Positions 10,354-19,044 of a stretch of 64,000 nt of DNA are shown here, piece after piece (positions within the stretch are counted from its first letter, which is position 1; each line of letters starts with the position of its first letter). Origin of the DNA: Legionella rowbothamii (GTDB lineage: Bacteria > Pseudomonadota > Gammaproteobacteria > Legionellales > Legionellaceae). The notes beneath the pieces were generated by a model, which was not told where the DNA came from, searched no databases, and saw only the letters and a program-made list of their open reading frames with translations. The stretch covers positions 293,501 through 357,500 of the forward strand of contig NZ_CAAAIM010000002.1 of NCBI RefSeq assembly GCF_900639985.1. Direction: 5' to 3'. Made by a program: the position numbers and the translations under genes.

Positions 10354-11056
10354 AAGTTCAGCTCAGAGGAATATCGAATCTCTTGGTTTAATCGCGCATC
10401 GGCTTGGGGATTTATGTAATGAAGTAACTTTTGTCGGGGGTTGTATCACAGGTTTATTAATAACAGATAAAGCGGCTCCTGATGTACGTTTTACTGTGGA
10501 TGTAGATTGTATAGTCAACGCTATTACTAGACCGAGTTATTATACTATTGCTGAGAAATTACGACAAAAAGGATTTAAGGAGCTAATTTCTGGTGATCAT
10601 CCTATATGCCGTTGGGATTGCGATGGCATTTTAATTGATGTCATGCCTATAGATAAAAGTGTCTTGGGGTTTTCTAATAAATGGTATAAAGACGCCCAAG
10701 AAAATTCTATCAAACATAGGATTTCTGACGATATAAATATAAAGGTTATTTCAGCACCTTATTTTCTAGCAACCAAGTTAGAGGCATTTAAGGATCGTGG
10801 AAAGCAGGATTTTTTATTAAGTCATGACTTAGAAGATATTATTTCAGTAATTGATGGTCGGCCGGAAATCGCTAGCGATGTTTTATTGGTATCAGATAAT
10901 TTAAAGCAATATCTTTCATCTGAATTTGGAGTATTAATGAGTAATGATCAGTTTCTCCAAGCATTACCCGGGCATTTAAACTATTCACTAGAAGCTGAAA
11001 GTCGAAAGAAAATCGTTGAAACACGGATAAATGCCATTATTGATGTGGTGAAATAA
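10346..11056 (+). CDS. AbiEii-like nucleotidyltransferase
   Basis: A 236-residue protein with the nucleotidyltransferase core: FVGGCITG (Gly31-Gly32), then VRFTVDVDCIV with the metal-binding Asp52 and Asp54, and a third acidic residue at ILIDVMP (Asp98). LATKLEAFKDRG and HDLEDI match the C-terminal pattern of the AbiEii/AbiGii/MenT toxin-like families. Those proteins transfer nucleotides onto RNA or protein substrates and arrest growth or block phage. Gene overlaps on both sides (8 bases before, 1 base after) tie it to the flanking genes. The substrate and true toxicity are unknown. Confidence 0.82.
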   Translation: MNRSSAQRNIESLGLIAHRLGDLCNEVTFVGGCITGLLITDKAAPDVRFTVDVDCIVNAITRPSYYTIAEKLRQKGFKELISGDHPICRWDCDGILIDVMPIDKSVLGFSNKWYKDAQENSIKHRISDDINIKVISAPYFLATKLEAFKDRGKQDFLLSHDLEDIISVIDGRPEIASDVLLVSDNLKQYLSSEFGVLMSNDQFLQALPGHLNYSLEAESRKKIVETRINAIIDVVK

Positions 11057-11862
11057 TGAATATCGCTTGGCTAACTGATATCCACCTCAACTTCTTAAAG
11101 GTTGAAGCAAGAAAAAAATTTTACCAACAGGTAATTGAAACTGGCGCAGATCAGATTTTGATTACTGGCGATATAGCTGAAGCAAAAGATGTGTGTGAAA
11201 TTCTACAAGAATTTAGCATATACACAAATAAGCTGATTTATTTTGTACTAGGTAACCACGACTACTACTTCAGTAGTGTTAATAATGTACGTGAAAAAGT
11301 TCGCACTTTGTGTGCTCATAATAAAAACCTCATTTGGCTTGGAGAGCCTAAAACTTTAGCATTAGCTGATGGTATTGTATTAGTTGGGCATGATGGCTGG
11401 GCTGATGCACGTTATGGGGATTTTGATCATAGCTTGGTAAATTTAAATGATAGCCGTTTGATTGCTGAGTTGTACCAAGCTTTTTTATTAAATAAGTCAG
11501 CCTTAAAAAGAGAAATGCAAAAATTGGCTGACACAGATGCCGCAGTCCTACACGAGACATTGTGTGATGCAATTGACACTGATATTAAAAAAGTAATTAT
11601 TGCCACTCATATTCCACCATTTCCTGAAAGCAGTTGGCACAAAGATAAACCAAGCGATGAAAATTGGCTGCCTTATTTTGCTTCAAAAGCAACTGGCGAT
11701 GTGATTATGAAATTTGTTAAAAAACATGCTGATATTCAGTTTTTAGTTTTATGTGGTCATACTCATACAGCAGTAACTATAAAACTTTCTGATAATCTGA
11801 TAATTAAATCAGGGCATGCTGAATATTATAAATCTGCAATTCAAGAGGTTTTTTCTCTTTAA
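11056..11862 (+). CDS. Calcineurin-like metallophosphoesterase
   Basis: A 268-residue protein with all blocks of the metallophosphoesterase fold: LTDIHLN (Asp8, His10), ITGDIAE (Asp39), LGNHDYY (Asn67, His68), the VGHDGW and ATHIPP histidines and the final CGHTHTAV. It should hydrolyse phosphodiester or phosphomonoester bonds with a two-metal centre. The ATG shares one base with the stop codon of the nucleotidyltransferase (TAATG), so the three genes form one coupled operon. It may reverse the transferase product or process a nucleotide signal; this is inference. No signal peptide is present, so it acts in the cytoplasm. Confidence 0.85.
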   Translation: MNIAWLTDIHLNFLKVEARKKFYQQVIETGADQILITGDIAEAKDVCEILQEFSIYTNKLIYFVLGNHDYYFSSVNNVREKVRTLCAHNKNLIWLGEPKTLALADGIVLVGHDGWADARYGDFDHSLVNLNDSRLIAELYQAFLLNKSALKREMQKLADTDAAVLHETLCDAIDTDIKKVIIATHIPPFPESSWHKDKPSDENWLPYFASKATGDVIMKFVKKHADIQFLVLCGHTHTAVTIKLSDNLIIKSGHAEYYKSAIQEVFSL

Positions 11863-11929
11863 AGTACTACTATCCATAATTCATTATTGCAGGGATTAAA
11901 CGATCTTTATTGGGCAACTCTCCTAATTG

Positions 11930-12592
11930 CTACATACCGAAGTAGGACGTAATTAAGTTGGTAATACCATTAGCCAGTACATTACCCCCCAAAGTAGCCG
12001 ACCATTTTTTTAATTTTGACGTTAGATCTATATTAGTTTCTTTAACCAATTCAATATTTGGTGTTTCAGATATTAAATGACTTTCTAAAGCTTGTATTAA
12101 AGCCAAAATATCTGTTTTGTCTTTTTTGGGAATGCTCGCATTGTTTTGAACCAAATCAATAAGTTCTTCAATTTTTTCGCCTAGCTCTTTATATTTATTA
12201 TGAATAATTACTTTATTATGTTTTCCAATAATTGTTACGTTCTCTACTGAGGAAATATTAATGCTGCTAGCATAGCCTGGATTTGGCAGAAACAGCTCTG
12301 GTTTTTCCTTGTTCGCAATACCAACAGCTGAAATTTTATATTTTATATTTGTTTCCTTTTCCACTCCTTTGGGAGTTGAAAATAAATCATGTACTTTAAC
12401 GATCAATTCATTTTGTAGCAAATAATCTAAGGCGTGAGTAAAATTCTGCACCTTATACTCTCTACCTAATTTTGGTTTTATCTCTTGTTTAATTTCGTTA
12501 ATTCCTAAAGAAATATTTTTTTGGCTTGAGGAGTTTGCATGCCGATCAAAAAGTAATTCTAAAATTGTTGTGCAATATTTGTCCAGGTCCAT
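11930..12592 (-). CDS. Unknown protein, predicted winged-helix N-terminus
   Basis: Unrecognised. Counting from ATG at 12592 (220 residues), residues about 1-90 are helical with a winged-helix feel, followed by a short beta-rich stretch (INISSVENVTIIG, KHNKVIIHN), a helical segment, and a Gly-rich hydrophobic C-terminal helix LGGNVLANGITNLITSYFG that could touch a membrane. An upstream in-frame ATG at 12616 lacks a ribosome site, while AGGG sits 6-7 bases before 12592. The gene converges on the phosphoesterase operon, with 67 bases between. It may belong to the same defence-like block; no function is claimed. Confidence 0.7.
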   Translation of the reverse strand: MDLDKYCTTILELLFDRHANSSSQKNISLGINEIKQEIKPKLGREYKVQNFTHALDYLLQNELIVKVHDLFSTPKGVEKETNIKYKISAVGIANKEKPELFLPNPGYASSINISSVENVTIIGKHNKVIIHNKYKELGEKIEELIDLVQNNASIPKKDKTDILALIQALESHLISETPNIELVKETNIDLTSKLKKWSATLGGNVLANGITNLITSYFGM

Positions 12593-12948
12593 TTTAATCC
12601 CTACCGTTCCATACATAGTTTATGCACTAATATTATTATTTTAGACTACGCTGAGTTATGAATGGGCCTGCAATATAAAACATTCCTTTTTAGAGGATTA
12701 AAAAATAGAGCAACAATATCCTGATGGGGGTACACTTGGAGGTATATTTTTATTCCATATAAAAATAGCCCTGTAAATACAACACATTGATTAATCAATT
12801 AAATAGCCGCCGCCCACCATAACTAATTAATTTTATTTAATTTCTTCCAAAGAGTTTTTCCAAACATTAGACCCTTGGGTAAATTTTCTAAGTTTAATGG
12901 TATATTAAGCAAGTATTTACAATTAATCGCAGTAATCAAGATTTACCA
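12593..12948. other. Intergenic region with att-like sequence
   Basis: AT-rich stretch with no convincing gene. It holds the start region of the minus-strand gene and, at 12806-12819, a sequence resembling the 3' end of ssrA (listed separately). Confidence 0.4.
12806..12819 (+). other. Degenerate copy of the ssrA 3' end (att-like)
   Basis: CCGCCGCCCACCA (12807-12819) resembles the tmRNA end CCGCCGCCTCCACCA with two bases missing. The following ACTAATT-rich sequence is loosely like that after ssrA. It would bound a 3.4-kb segment containing the four genes from 9805 to 12592. The match is short and imperfect, so this is only a candidate attachment-site relic. Confidence 0.3.
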
Positions 12949-13128
12949 ATGACTGGAGAGTTTACTCTTCATACCATTTCTTTACCCAGAAAAACCGTGA
13001 AAATTAAGTATACTTTAGAAAATAAAGTTGGTTTCTGTGAACACACTGATAACTTACCTCAAGGCGATTATGCTATAGAAAAAAATCGTAAAATGGGGGA
13101 AGTTCAATATGATATTAACAACCAATAG
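12949..13128 (+). CDS. Small hypothetical protein (59 aa)
   Basis: An ATG at 12949 opens 59 codons ending in TAG at 13126-13128. The product is rich in Lys, Thr and Glu, beginning MTGEFTLHTISL, with one Cys and no membrane helix or signal peptide. No strong ribosome site is seen. What supports it is the very strong hairpin that starts six bases after the stop codon. It resembles no family I know. Confidence 0.45.
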   Translation: MTGEFTLHTISLPRKTVKIKYTLENKVGFCEHTDNLPQGDYAIEKNRKMGEVQYDINNQ

Positions 13129-13134
13129 CTTTCA

Positions 13135-13165
13135 CGAGGCCAGGCTTTCTATAAGCCTGGCCTCG
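13135..13165 (+). terminator. 13-bp perfect hairpin, likely terminator
   Basis: CGAGGCCAGGCTT (13135-13147) pairs perfectly with AAGCCTGGCCTCG (13153-13165) across a 5-base loop, followed by a moderately T-rich tail. GC-rich and immediately downstream of the 59-codon ORF, it looks like its rho-independent terminator. It could also be a palindromic repeat. Confidence 0.7.
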
Positions 13166-13796
13166 TCTCTTAATGCATCATTTTACTTCTAAGAAGCAAA
13201 ATCGATACAGAGAGTGAAACCCAAAAATCTTAATTTGTTACGACTGAGTAAAGCCCCCTATGCAATGAAATGTAGGGCCAAAATCGAAGATTAATTATAA
13301 TTACAATGAGTTATTATTTATAAGGTTATAAAAAATTGAAAACTTATTAACCAAAGAATCACATTTTTATATCTCTTTATTGGTGAGGCGCTGCTATCAA
13401 AAAACAAGCACTTACATATGCCTGGATACTCTTAATCTAAGTATATAAGAAGGACAATAATACATCGTAAGAATGTAGTTGTATTAATTGGCTAGCTAAG
13501 AATAAGCAAGCGGAGGTGGGGCTCTGGCCCGAAAACTTCAATCCGTTCATTTATGATAAATCATGACTTCTATTTGTAGTTTTAAATGCTCCAATCTTTA
13601 TTACTATAATGAAATAACTGGCTCATCCATAGATTGTATAAGGTCTGAAATCTTAAGCTTCTATCGCTTTATCCAAAAATAAATATGTTTCGATTATAAC
13701 CCCACCTATTCGTTAATTTGTGAGACAATGTGTAGTAATAAAAAATAATTATTATATAATTCGCTCTTCCTCTATTTACCCTTAACAAGGAAAAAA
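13166..13796. other. 631-base non-coding stretch
   Basis: No ORF of coding character is seen on either strand. A TATAAT at 13755-13760 is a plausible -10 for the secreted protein at 13797, without a clear -35; AAGGA at 13788-13792 is its ribosome site. The rest may be decayed sequence. Confidence 0.4.
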
Positions 13797-14210
13797 ATGA
13801 AACTGCTCGTATTGAGTTTACTATTAATCTCTTCTGCTCTTCATGCTAGCTGTGGAGACTTAAATATAAAGATTATCAATAACAGTACCCACAATTGTAC
13901 TTTTAAAAATAAAGTAATCTATTATGGGACTTTACCAAGCGAAAATATTGCTATGAACATCCCCGCTGGTCAATCCAGCCCTATTATTAGAGCCAGCCAA
14001 AATAATATAGGTGTAGGAGTTCTTCTCACTTACATGTGCGATAATGAAATTGTGAAGTTTTATTCTTGGCAAGATTATTGTGGTTTTCCTGCTGCAGGAG
14101 ATCTTGGAGGACAACCTCAAGATTCAACCACTTTAAATCTTGATTATTACACTCAAGCAGGCAGTTATTTATCAGGCCTACCAGGCACAATTACATGGCG
14201 TATTTCGTAA
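13797..14210 (+). CDS. Small exported protein of unknown function
   Basis: A 137-residue protein with a clear signal peptide: MKLLVLSLLLISSALHAS, probably cleaved after HAS. The mature part (about 118 residues) has four to five cysteines (in SCGD, NCTF, YMCDN and DYCGF) that could form disulfides in the periplasm or outside the cell, and reads as beta-rich. I do not recognise the family. It stands alone, with an AAGGA ribosome site before ATG and a hairpin repeat 13 bases after the stop. Confidence 0.8.
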   Translation: MKLLVLSLLLISSALHASCGDLNIKIINNSTHNCTFKNKVIYYGTLPSENIAMNIPAGQSSPIIRASQNNIGVGVLLTYMCDNEIVKFYSWQDYCGFPAAGDLGGQPQDSTTLNLDYYTQAGSYLSGLPGTITWRIS

Positions 14211-14222
14211 AAATAAGCGTAG

Positions 14223-14241
14223 GTCGGGCTGGTGGCCCGAC
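14223..14241. repeat. Short palindrome GTCGGGC/GCCCGAC
   Basis: Seven-base perfect arms (14223-14229, 14235-14241) around a 5-base loop, just after the exported protein gene. It probably ends or protects that transcript and resembles the other short palindromes in this window. Confidence 0.55.
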
Positions 14242-14290
14242 ATATAATTGCGATTGAAGCGAGAATCTGCATTATTACAAGCTTCATGAA

Positions 14291-14618
14291 CTATTTGTCA
14301 TGAAGATGGGGTATTACAGTATACTGATCTTTGGGGCGAGTTGATTTATAGGCTTGCCCACGTTGCTCTTTACAGCACAAAAGATTTCCCATCTCAGTTA
14401 AGAGGAAATCAAGGGTACTATCTGGCTCATCAGTAACTTTCGCAGTAACCCGTACGGGAATTAATAAAATAATTGCATTCTCCTTGTGACGCTTCAATTC
14501 TTTGGCGCCATTGCTTGCTTTCTCCAATGAATTGGATTTCATCCAGAGGGGTAGCATCAATAATAGTATTATCGATATTGAAGGCCCATTGGTTATTTTG
14601 TGACCTATAAAAAATCAC
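14291..14618 (-). pseudogene. Remnant of an unknown gene
   Basis: Two overlapping minus-strand frames (14430-14618 and 14291-14560) each read for a while without a full gene. The first contains the stretch FNIDNTIIDATPLDEIQFIG. The same locus in DNA resembles 16098-16178, where a frame reads FGMDDTINGASLEDDIQFI and then stops. I therefore read both as decayed copies of one gene family. The parent function is unknown and the call is tentative; 14211-14876 holds nothing else I can support. Confidence 0.35.
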
Positions 14619-14891
14619 TCGGGTTGATTATAGGTTAGTCGTAATGAGGTTTATTAAAAATACTAGGGCTGGTGACGATTTAGAGAAGTTGGCCAAAACA
14701 CGGAGCTAACTTAGTTTATTTAAGCATGGAACACATTGGTTGATAAATTGATAGGCCATTGGATAAAGGAGCAAGAGGGAACTGGTCATAATCGCTTCGT
14801 CCTCTGTTTACAAATTTAGAAGTGATAATACAAACGAAATTATTATTTCATTTTATTATCTATCCATCCATGATGAATGAGGGTATCGCTA

Positions 14892-15998
14892 ATGGCGCAA
14901 CACAATAATTTTCCTTCCTTAATCGTTCTTTCAACAGACTCTAATGGAAAAGTTCAATGCCTGCAGGAAAATGGCGAGCCACTATCATTGCTCGATCATG
15001 GCAAATCTCTGGCCTGTCTTTTTGTGCCAATACTAATGGTGGAGCAGCAGCTGGCTTATAAAGATTATGCTCTTTATGCTTTTAAAAACGCCGATGATCT
15101 ATCAATTAAAATTAATAAAATTAAGCAACATGAACAGCATGCCATTTTGTTAATCGGTGCTAACGAGCGACGCGAAATTTATTTTATGGAAGATAATAGA
15201 TTAGTTTCTTGCACACCTACATATATTGATTGTGAGGTGTATCGTGATTTTCTTCATAAGATAAATATCAACTCAGAGGGCAAGGCAACAAGTGAAGAAT
15301 TATATTACCTCGACACGTTTATTAAATTATTGCGTCAAATTGGCAATCGTGGAAATGAAGCTGGGATATCTGGTACACGAATAGGTGTTAATGTATTTTC
15401 AAGAGATTTTTCTCCATGTAATGCCATTGTTGCCCAAAGAAAAATAGATAATCACTTTGTTCTACATCACTCGACAAGTGCTAGCATGGATGAAACGAAA
15501 CCCGGAGTAGGGCTTTTTTTGGATGGGATAATAAAAGGTGAGGGATTTACTTTTGCAGCAGTGATGCAAAATCCTAAAGTTAAAAAAAATTATTTAAAAG
15601 CACCGATGCTTGCAGCGCAATTGGCAATACAACTTAATGATCAGAATATAGACCGGATCAATATTCCTGAGGGGTATGGGGCAATCGCATGTGTTAATGG
15701 TGATACCATAATCATGGCCCAGGAGCTGGAGTTTTTTAAGAATGAATTGGATAAACAAAAACTCATAGGTCAGTTGAAAACAAAAAACAGAGATGCCGTT
15801 CGTTTTATTGAATTAGATAATGAAAGTCTTTCTTTACCTGAAACTGAAAAAGAACTCAGGAAGCAGTTTCAAATAGAAAAAAATGGCTCTGGGATGAAGG
15901 AGGTATACAGCAATCTTTTAGGGCAGTTAGGTTTCTTCCCCACTATCCATGAAAAATTACCTGAAGTCGAAAAGAAGAAGAAATGCTCTTTTATGTAA
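14892..15998 (+). CDS. Candidate lipidated effector with C-terminal CaaX-like motif
   Basis: A 368-residue protein of unknown fold ending in KKKKCSFM. A cysteine four residues from the end with X = Met, preceded by four lysines, is the arrangement that eukaryotic farnesyltransferase recognises and that targets K-Ras-like proteins to the plasma membrane. Several Legionella Dot/Icm effectors are known to use host prenylation this way. There is no signal peptide or membrane helix. The start at 14892 (MAQHNNF) is preferred over ATG 14877 because GAGGG lies 8 bases upstream. Residues roughly 60-330 may form an enzyme domain (note GNRGNEAGISGTRIG near residue 150), but I recognise none. Effector status is inference. 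Confidence 0.75.
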   Translation: MAQHNNFPSLIVLSTDSNGKVQCLQENGEPLSLLDHGKSLACLFVPILMVEQQLAYKDYALYAFKNADDLSIKINKIKQHEQHAILLIGANERREIYFMEDNRLVSCTPTYIDCEVYRDFLHKININSEGKATSEELYYLDTFIKLLRQIGNRGNEAGISGTRIGVNVFSRDFSPCNAIVAQRKIDNHFVLHHSTSASMDETKPGVGLFLDGIIKGEGFTFAAVMQNPKVKKNYLKAPMLAAQLAIQLNDQNIDRINIPEGYGAIACVNGDTIIMAQELEFFKNELDKQKLIGQLKTKNRDAVRFIELDNESLSLPETEKELRKQFQIEKNGSGMKEVYSNLLGQLGFFPTIHEKLPEVEKKKKCSFM

Positions 15999-16097
15999 GA
16001 CAAATTATGTGAATATTGCTAGCATGATCGACATTTCAATTTTTATAATTTGATTTTTATTTTATAGCCGATAGGGTCGACAGAGGGGCATCATGCG

Positions 16098-16178
16098 TCA
16101 AATGAATTGGATATCATCCTCAAGGCTGGCGCCATTAATTGTATCATCCATACCGAAAGTAAAGAGAATTGTTCTGTG
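16098..16178 (-). pseudogene. 27-codon fragment related to 14291-14618
   Basis: The minus-strand frame reads HRTILFTFGMDDTING and ends IQFI-stop at 16098. Its DNA aligns with about 14520-14580, sharing AATGAATTGGAT and TCATCC. It looks like a second relic of the same unknown family. The rest of 15999-16419 has no gene I can support. Confidence 0.3.
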
Positions 16179-16419
16179 GTGAGCTTGAAGAAAAGGGAGG
16201 CTCTTAAGAAGCAAGCCTTGAACATTGAATTTTTATCTTCAAAAGATCTTTAAATTCATAATGTAAGACCTGATTTTAGGGTATGTAAATGATGTATACC
16301 TTGACGAAGCAAATAAACTCCTTAATCTGGCCGGAGCAATAAAATGCTAATTGTGTTCATAAAGACCAGCTGATCTGTTATTATACACGCATTTGCTAGC
16401 CTTTATTTGTAGGTACCGG

Positions 16420-19044
16420 ATGCCTTTAGCCAAAGAACTTCTTCGTCGCTTAAGACAAAATGATCAATCGTTGCAAATTGTAGATGATGCTCAAAACGAG
16501 CTTGATGGTTCAGCCACCAAAGAGTTAGTTGCTGCATTGGCGCATAATACGGCAGTTCATACGTTAAACATTCAACTAAGGTATGCAGACTTGATCTTGG
16601 ACAATGTGTTTACCAGGGGCATGAGGGCTTTTGCTCCGTTGTTAAAAACGAATAAAACCATTCGTTCATTACAATTGCGTCTTACGTTTTTAGATAATAA
16701 AGAGACCCAAATATTCCTTGAGGCATTACAAGAAAATAAAACCATTGAAATGCTGGATTTACGTTCTACGCTGTGGAATAGACGAGAGTCAACTCCCCTC
16801 GTTAACGGGTTGGCTGAGATCTTACAAACAAATACGACCATCCATACCTTAAATGCAAATTATTATTGGCCTTTAAAAACTCTTGATTCGTTAAAAACGA
16901 ATACAACCCTCCATACTTTAGGCGTAGGATATTTATATCCTCTAACTCAATCAGAATTATTAAAAACGAATACAACAATTCGAACACTTATTGTCGGAGA
17001 AAGGTTAAGCGACTCACACGCTATTATCTTAAAATTATTCGCGGATATTTTGGAATTTAATACTACTCTAACTGCTCTAAATTTCCTGCCTGAATCGGAT
17101 CATCCTCTCGCTCAGCCTAAACAAGAACAACAAATACAAATCGATCGGATTAACTCCTATATTGAGCGTAATATGGTAGAAGATGAGCTTAAGCGACGTG
17201 CTCGTGAGCAAGAAGCACAGCAGCGTCAAGCAGAAGAAGAGACAACGACCCTACAAGAAGCGCTTAGAGCATTTAATGCAAGTAAAGATCATTTAACTGA
17301 ACTTTATAACCTACAAACAGAACACTTAAAAACTTTGGAGCAACAGTTACAGCAAGTAAGTCAACAAAATCTAGTACTTAATCCACTCCAAGCACAGCAA
17401 ATACAAACGATGGAGGCATTATTCGCTAGAGATCAAATACAACAACAGCAATTAAAATCAATCCAAGCTCATCCTAACCTGAAATTGTTCTTTAATACCT
17501 TTGTTATTGATTTTGAAGCATTGATCATTGCTTTAAAAGCATCAGGGACTCAATTAATTAAACCTGCTTCAAGTTTACCCGAGCAATTAGGTTCCGGCGC
17601 TTTAAAAATAGCAATCAAGGCCATCCCCATACCTATAATTGGAGGTATTGTTGGGATAATTGCAAGTGGTATAGATAAACTTGGTGAAAAGCAAAAACAA
17701 GCGCTTGCTGCAAATTTTGCACGCCTAGGGACTTTAAATGAATTTAACCAACTAGGCCAGCAACTTGCTTTAATGCTGACACTGCGCTATCAGCAACAAA
17801 TCACAGAGTTATTAGCTCCCGAAGAACAGTTTGCTTACCAACAACAGGTTTTAACGCACAAAATAAAACAAAAGTTAGGTGAGATCGTCTTTAAAACGGC
17901 AGAGGAACGTTATGCTGCTACCATGGCCCATTTTGCCATAGCTCGTATCGTTAATGCGGTATTTAACAATGATTTTAAAGATCCTAATAATTTAAAGAAT
18001 CAATTATTGCAATGCATTACACGTTCATTAACGTTCCCCCAGGAAGTTCAAGCTAAATTGGCGAGTGTGTTGGGAATGAACCAAGTTGTTAATAAACAAC
18101 ATCGGGCTTGGGCTTTAGGCGATCTGTTTAATAAGCCGGGCTTATACACGATTACGCAGGGGAAAAAGCAATATTACACAACACCTGATTGTGATTATAG
18201 AACCTATGGTTTTTGTTTAACGGATCATGATGAGGTTACAAAGCTGAATGCTCTCGAGCTTTCTGATGGCGAAGAATTTGATTTAAATGAGGCGATTTCC
18301 AATGAAGCTAATATGGAAATGGAAGAGCAAGTGCCACAAAATGATGAGCAGGAGTTGCAAGTACAGGTGGGATTGTTACAGGCACAATTAGAGCGGCAAG
18401 AGGTACAAATCCGATTGTTACAACAGCAATTACTACAATTTAGAAAAAGCGCACTTACAAATTCTGAACAAGAATCACTAGATGATGGCAATGGCCAGTT
18501 GAGAGTTCGGATGGGACAACAAAACTCTATTCGAGGCAGAGACATCGCGATGATTTATCAACGATCCTTGACTACACATGAGGAGCAATTAAGCTTATTA
18601 ACACAAGCTGTAGCAGCACATGAAGAAACTATAAATACTTTTATCTACGCCCCGAGTACTTCTCATTCCACCTATGTTTCAGCTGAGTTTCAACGCTTAA
18701 AAAATTTGGCAATCAATTATGTAGAGGGATATATTCGTTTAAATACTAAACGAGAAAAATCTCTAATATACGCTGTCGGCAGTCTTCTTTTCTTTTGTGA
18801 GCCACTGCGCCAAGAGAAGCTGAAATTGGCAAGACAATTATCCATAGACATCAACCGTTATTCTTGTACGACGATAGAGGATTTAAAAAATCTTTTGGAA
18901 TTATCCTTGAATGCCAGCAAGAATTTATGTGAGCGATTTGAATCTGACGAGGCTGAGTTTGAGGAATCACTGAATTATGTGTTGAGCCAATGCCCAGAAA
19001 CCCCTGCGTCAGAAGATGAAATGGGCATAGATTATGAAATGTAA
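16420..19044 (+). CDS. Large LRR/coiled-coil protein, candidate effector
   Basis: 874 residues from ATG 16420 (MPLAKELL); a longer reading from TTG 16393 lacks support. Residues about 40-225 hold leucine-rich repeats of the ribonuclease-inhibitor type, with a recurring core of NTTIHTL/NKTIRSL. Three copies of TTAAAAACGAATA with A/C-rich ends in the DNA (near 16639, 16891, 16958) show recent repeat expansion. Residues about 240-350 are Gln/Glu-rich coiled coil. A hydrophobic, Gly-rich stretch (about 396-421, IPIPIIGGIVGIIASG) could insert in a membrane. A second coiled coil follows near 630-680, and the C-terminus is acidic. This modular, eukaryote-like build is common in Dot/Icm effectors, but function is unknown. 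Confidence 0.75.
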   Translation: MPLAKELLRRLRQNDQSLQIVDDAQNELDGSATKELVAALAHNTAVHTLNIQLRYADLILDNVFTRGMRAFAPLLKTNKTIRSLQLRLTFLDNKETQIFLEALQENKTIEMLDLRSTLWNRRESTPLVNGLAEILQTNTTIHTLNANYYWPLKTLDSLKTNTTLHTLGVGYLYPLTQSELLKTNTTIRTLIVGERLSDSHAIILKLFADILEFNTTLTALNFLPESDHPLAQPKQEQQIQIDRINSYIERNMVEDELKRRAREQEAQQRQAEEETTTLQEALRAFNASKDHLTELYNLQTEHLKTLEQQLQQVSQQNLVLNPLQAQQIQTMEALFARDQIQQQQLKSIQAHPNLKLFFNTFVIDFEALIIALKASGTQLIKPASSLPEQLGSGALKIAIKAIPIPIIGGIVGIIASGIDKLGEKQKQALAANFARLGTLNEFNQLGQQLALMLTLRYQQQITELLAPEEQFAYQQQVLTHKIKQKLGEIVFKTAEERYAATMAHFAIARIVNAVFNNDFKDPNNLKNQLLQCITRSLTFPQEVQAKLASVLGMNQVVNKQHRAWALGDLFNKPGLYTITQGKKQYYTTPDCDYRTYGFCLTDHDEVTKLNALELSDGEEFDLNEAISNEANMEMEEQVPQNDEQELQVQVGLLQAQLERQEVQIRLLQQQLLQFRKSALTNSEQESLDDGNGQLRVRMGQQNSIRGRDIAMIYQRSLTTHEEQLSLLTQAVAAHEETINTFIYAPSTSHSTYVSAEFQRLKNLAINYVEGYIRLNTKREKSLIYAVGSLLFFCEPLRQEKLKLARQLSIDINRYSCTTIEDLKNLLELSLNASKNLCERFESDEAEFEESLNYVLSQCPETPASEDEMGIDYEM

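Noticed and set aside
16393..16419. TTG start extending the LRR protein
   Set aside because: The nine extra residues have no ribosome site; ATG 16420 is preceded by a plausible one.
18225..18545. Cys/Ser-rich minus-strand ORF
   Set aside because: It is the antisense of a Gln-rich coiled coil, which naturally gives Cys-rich frames.
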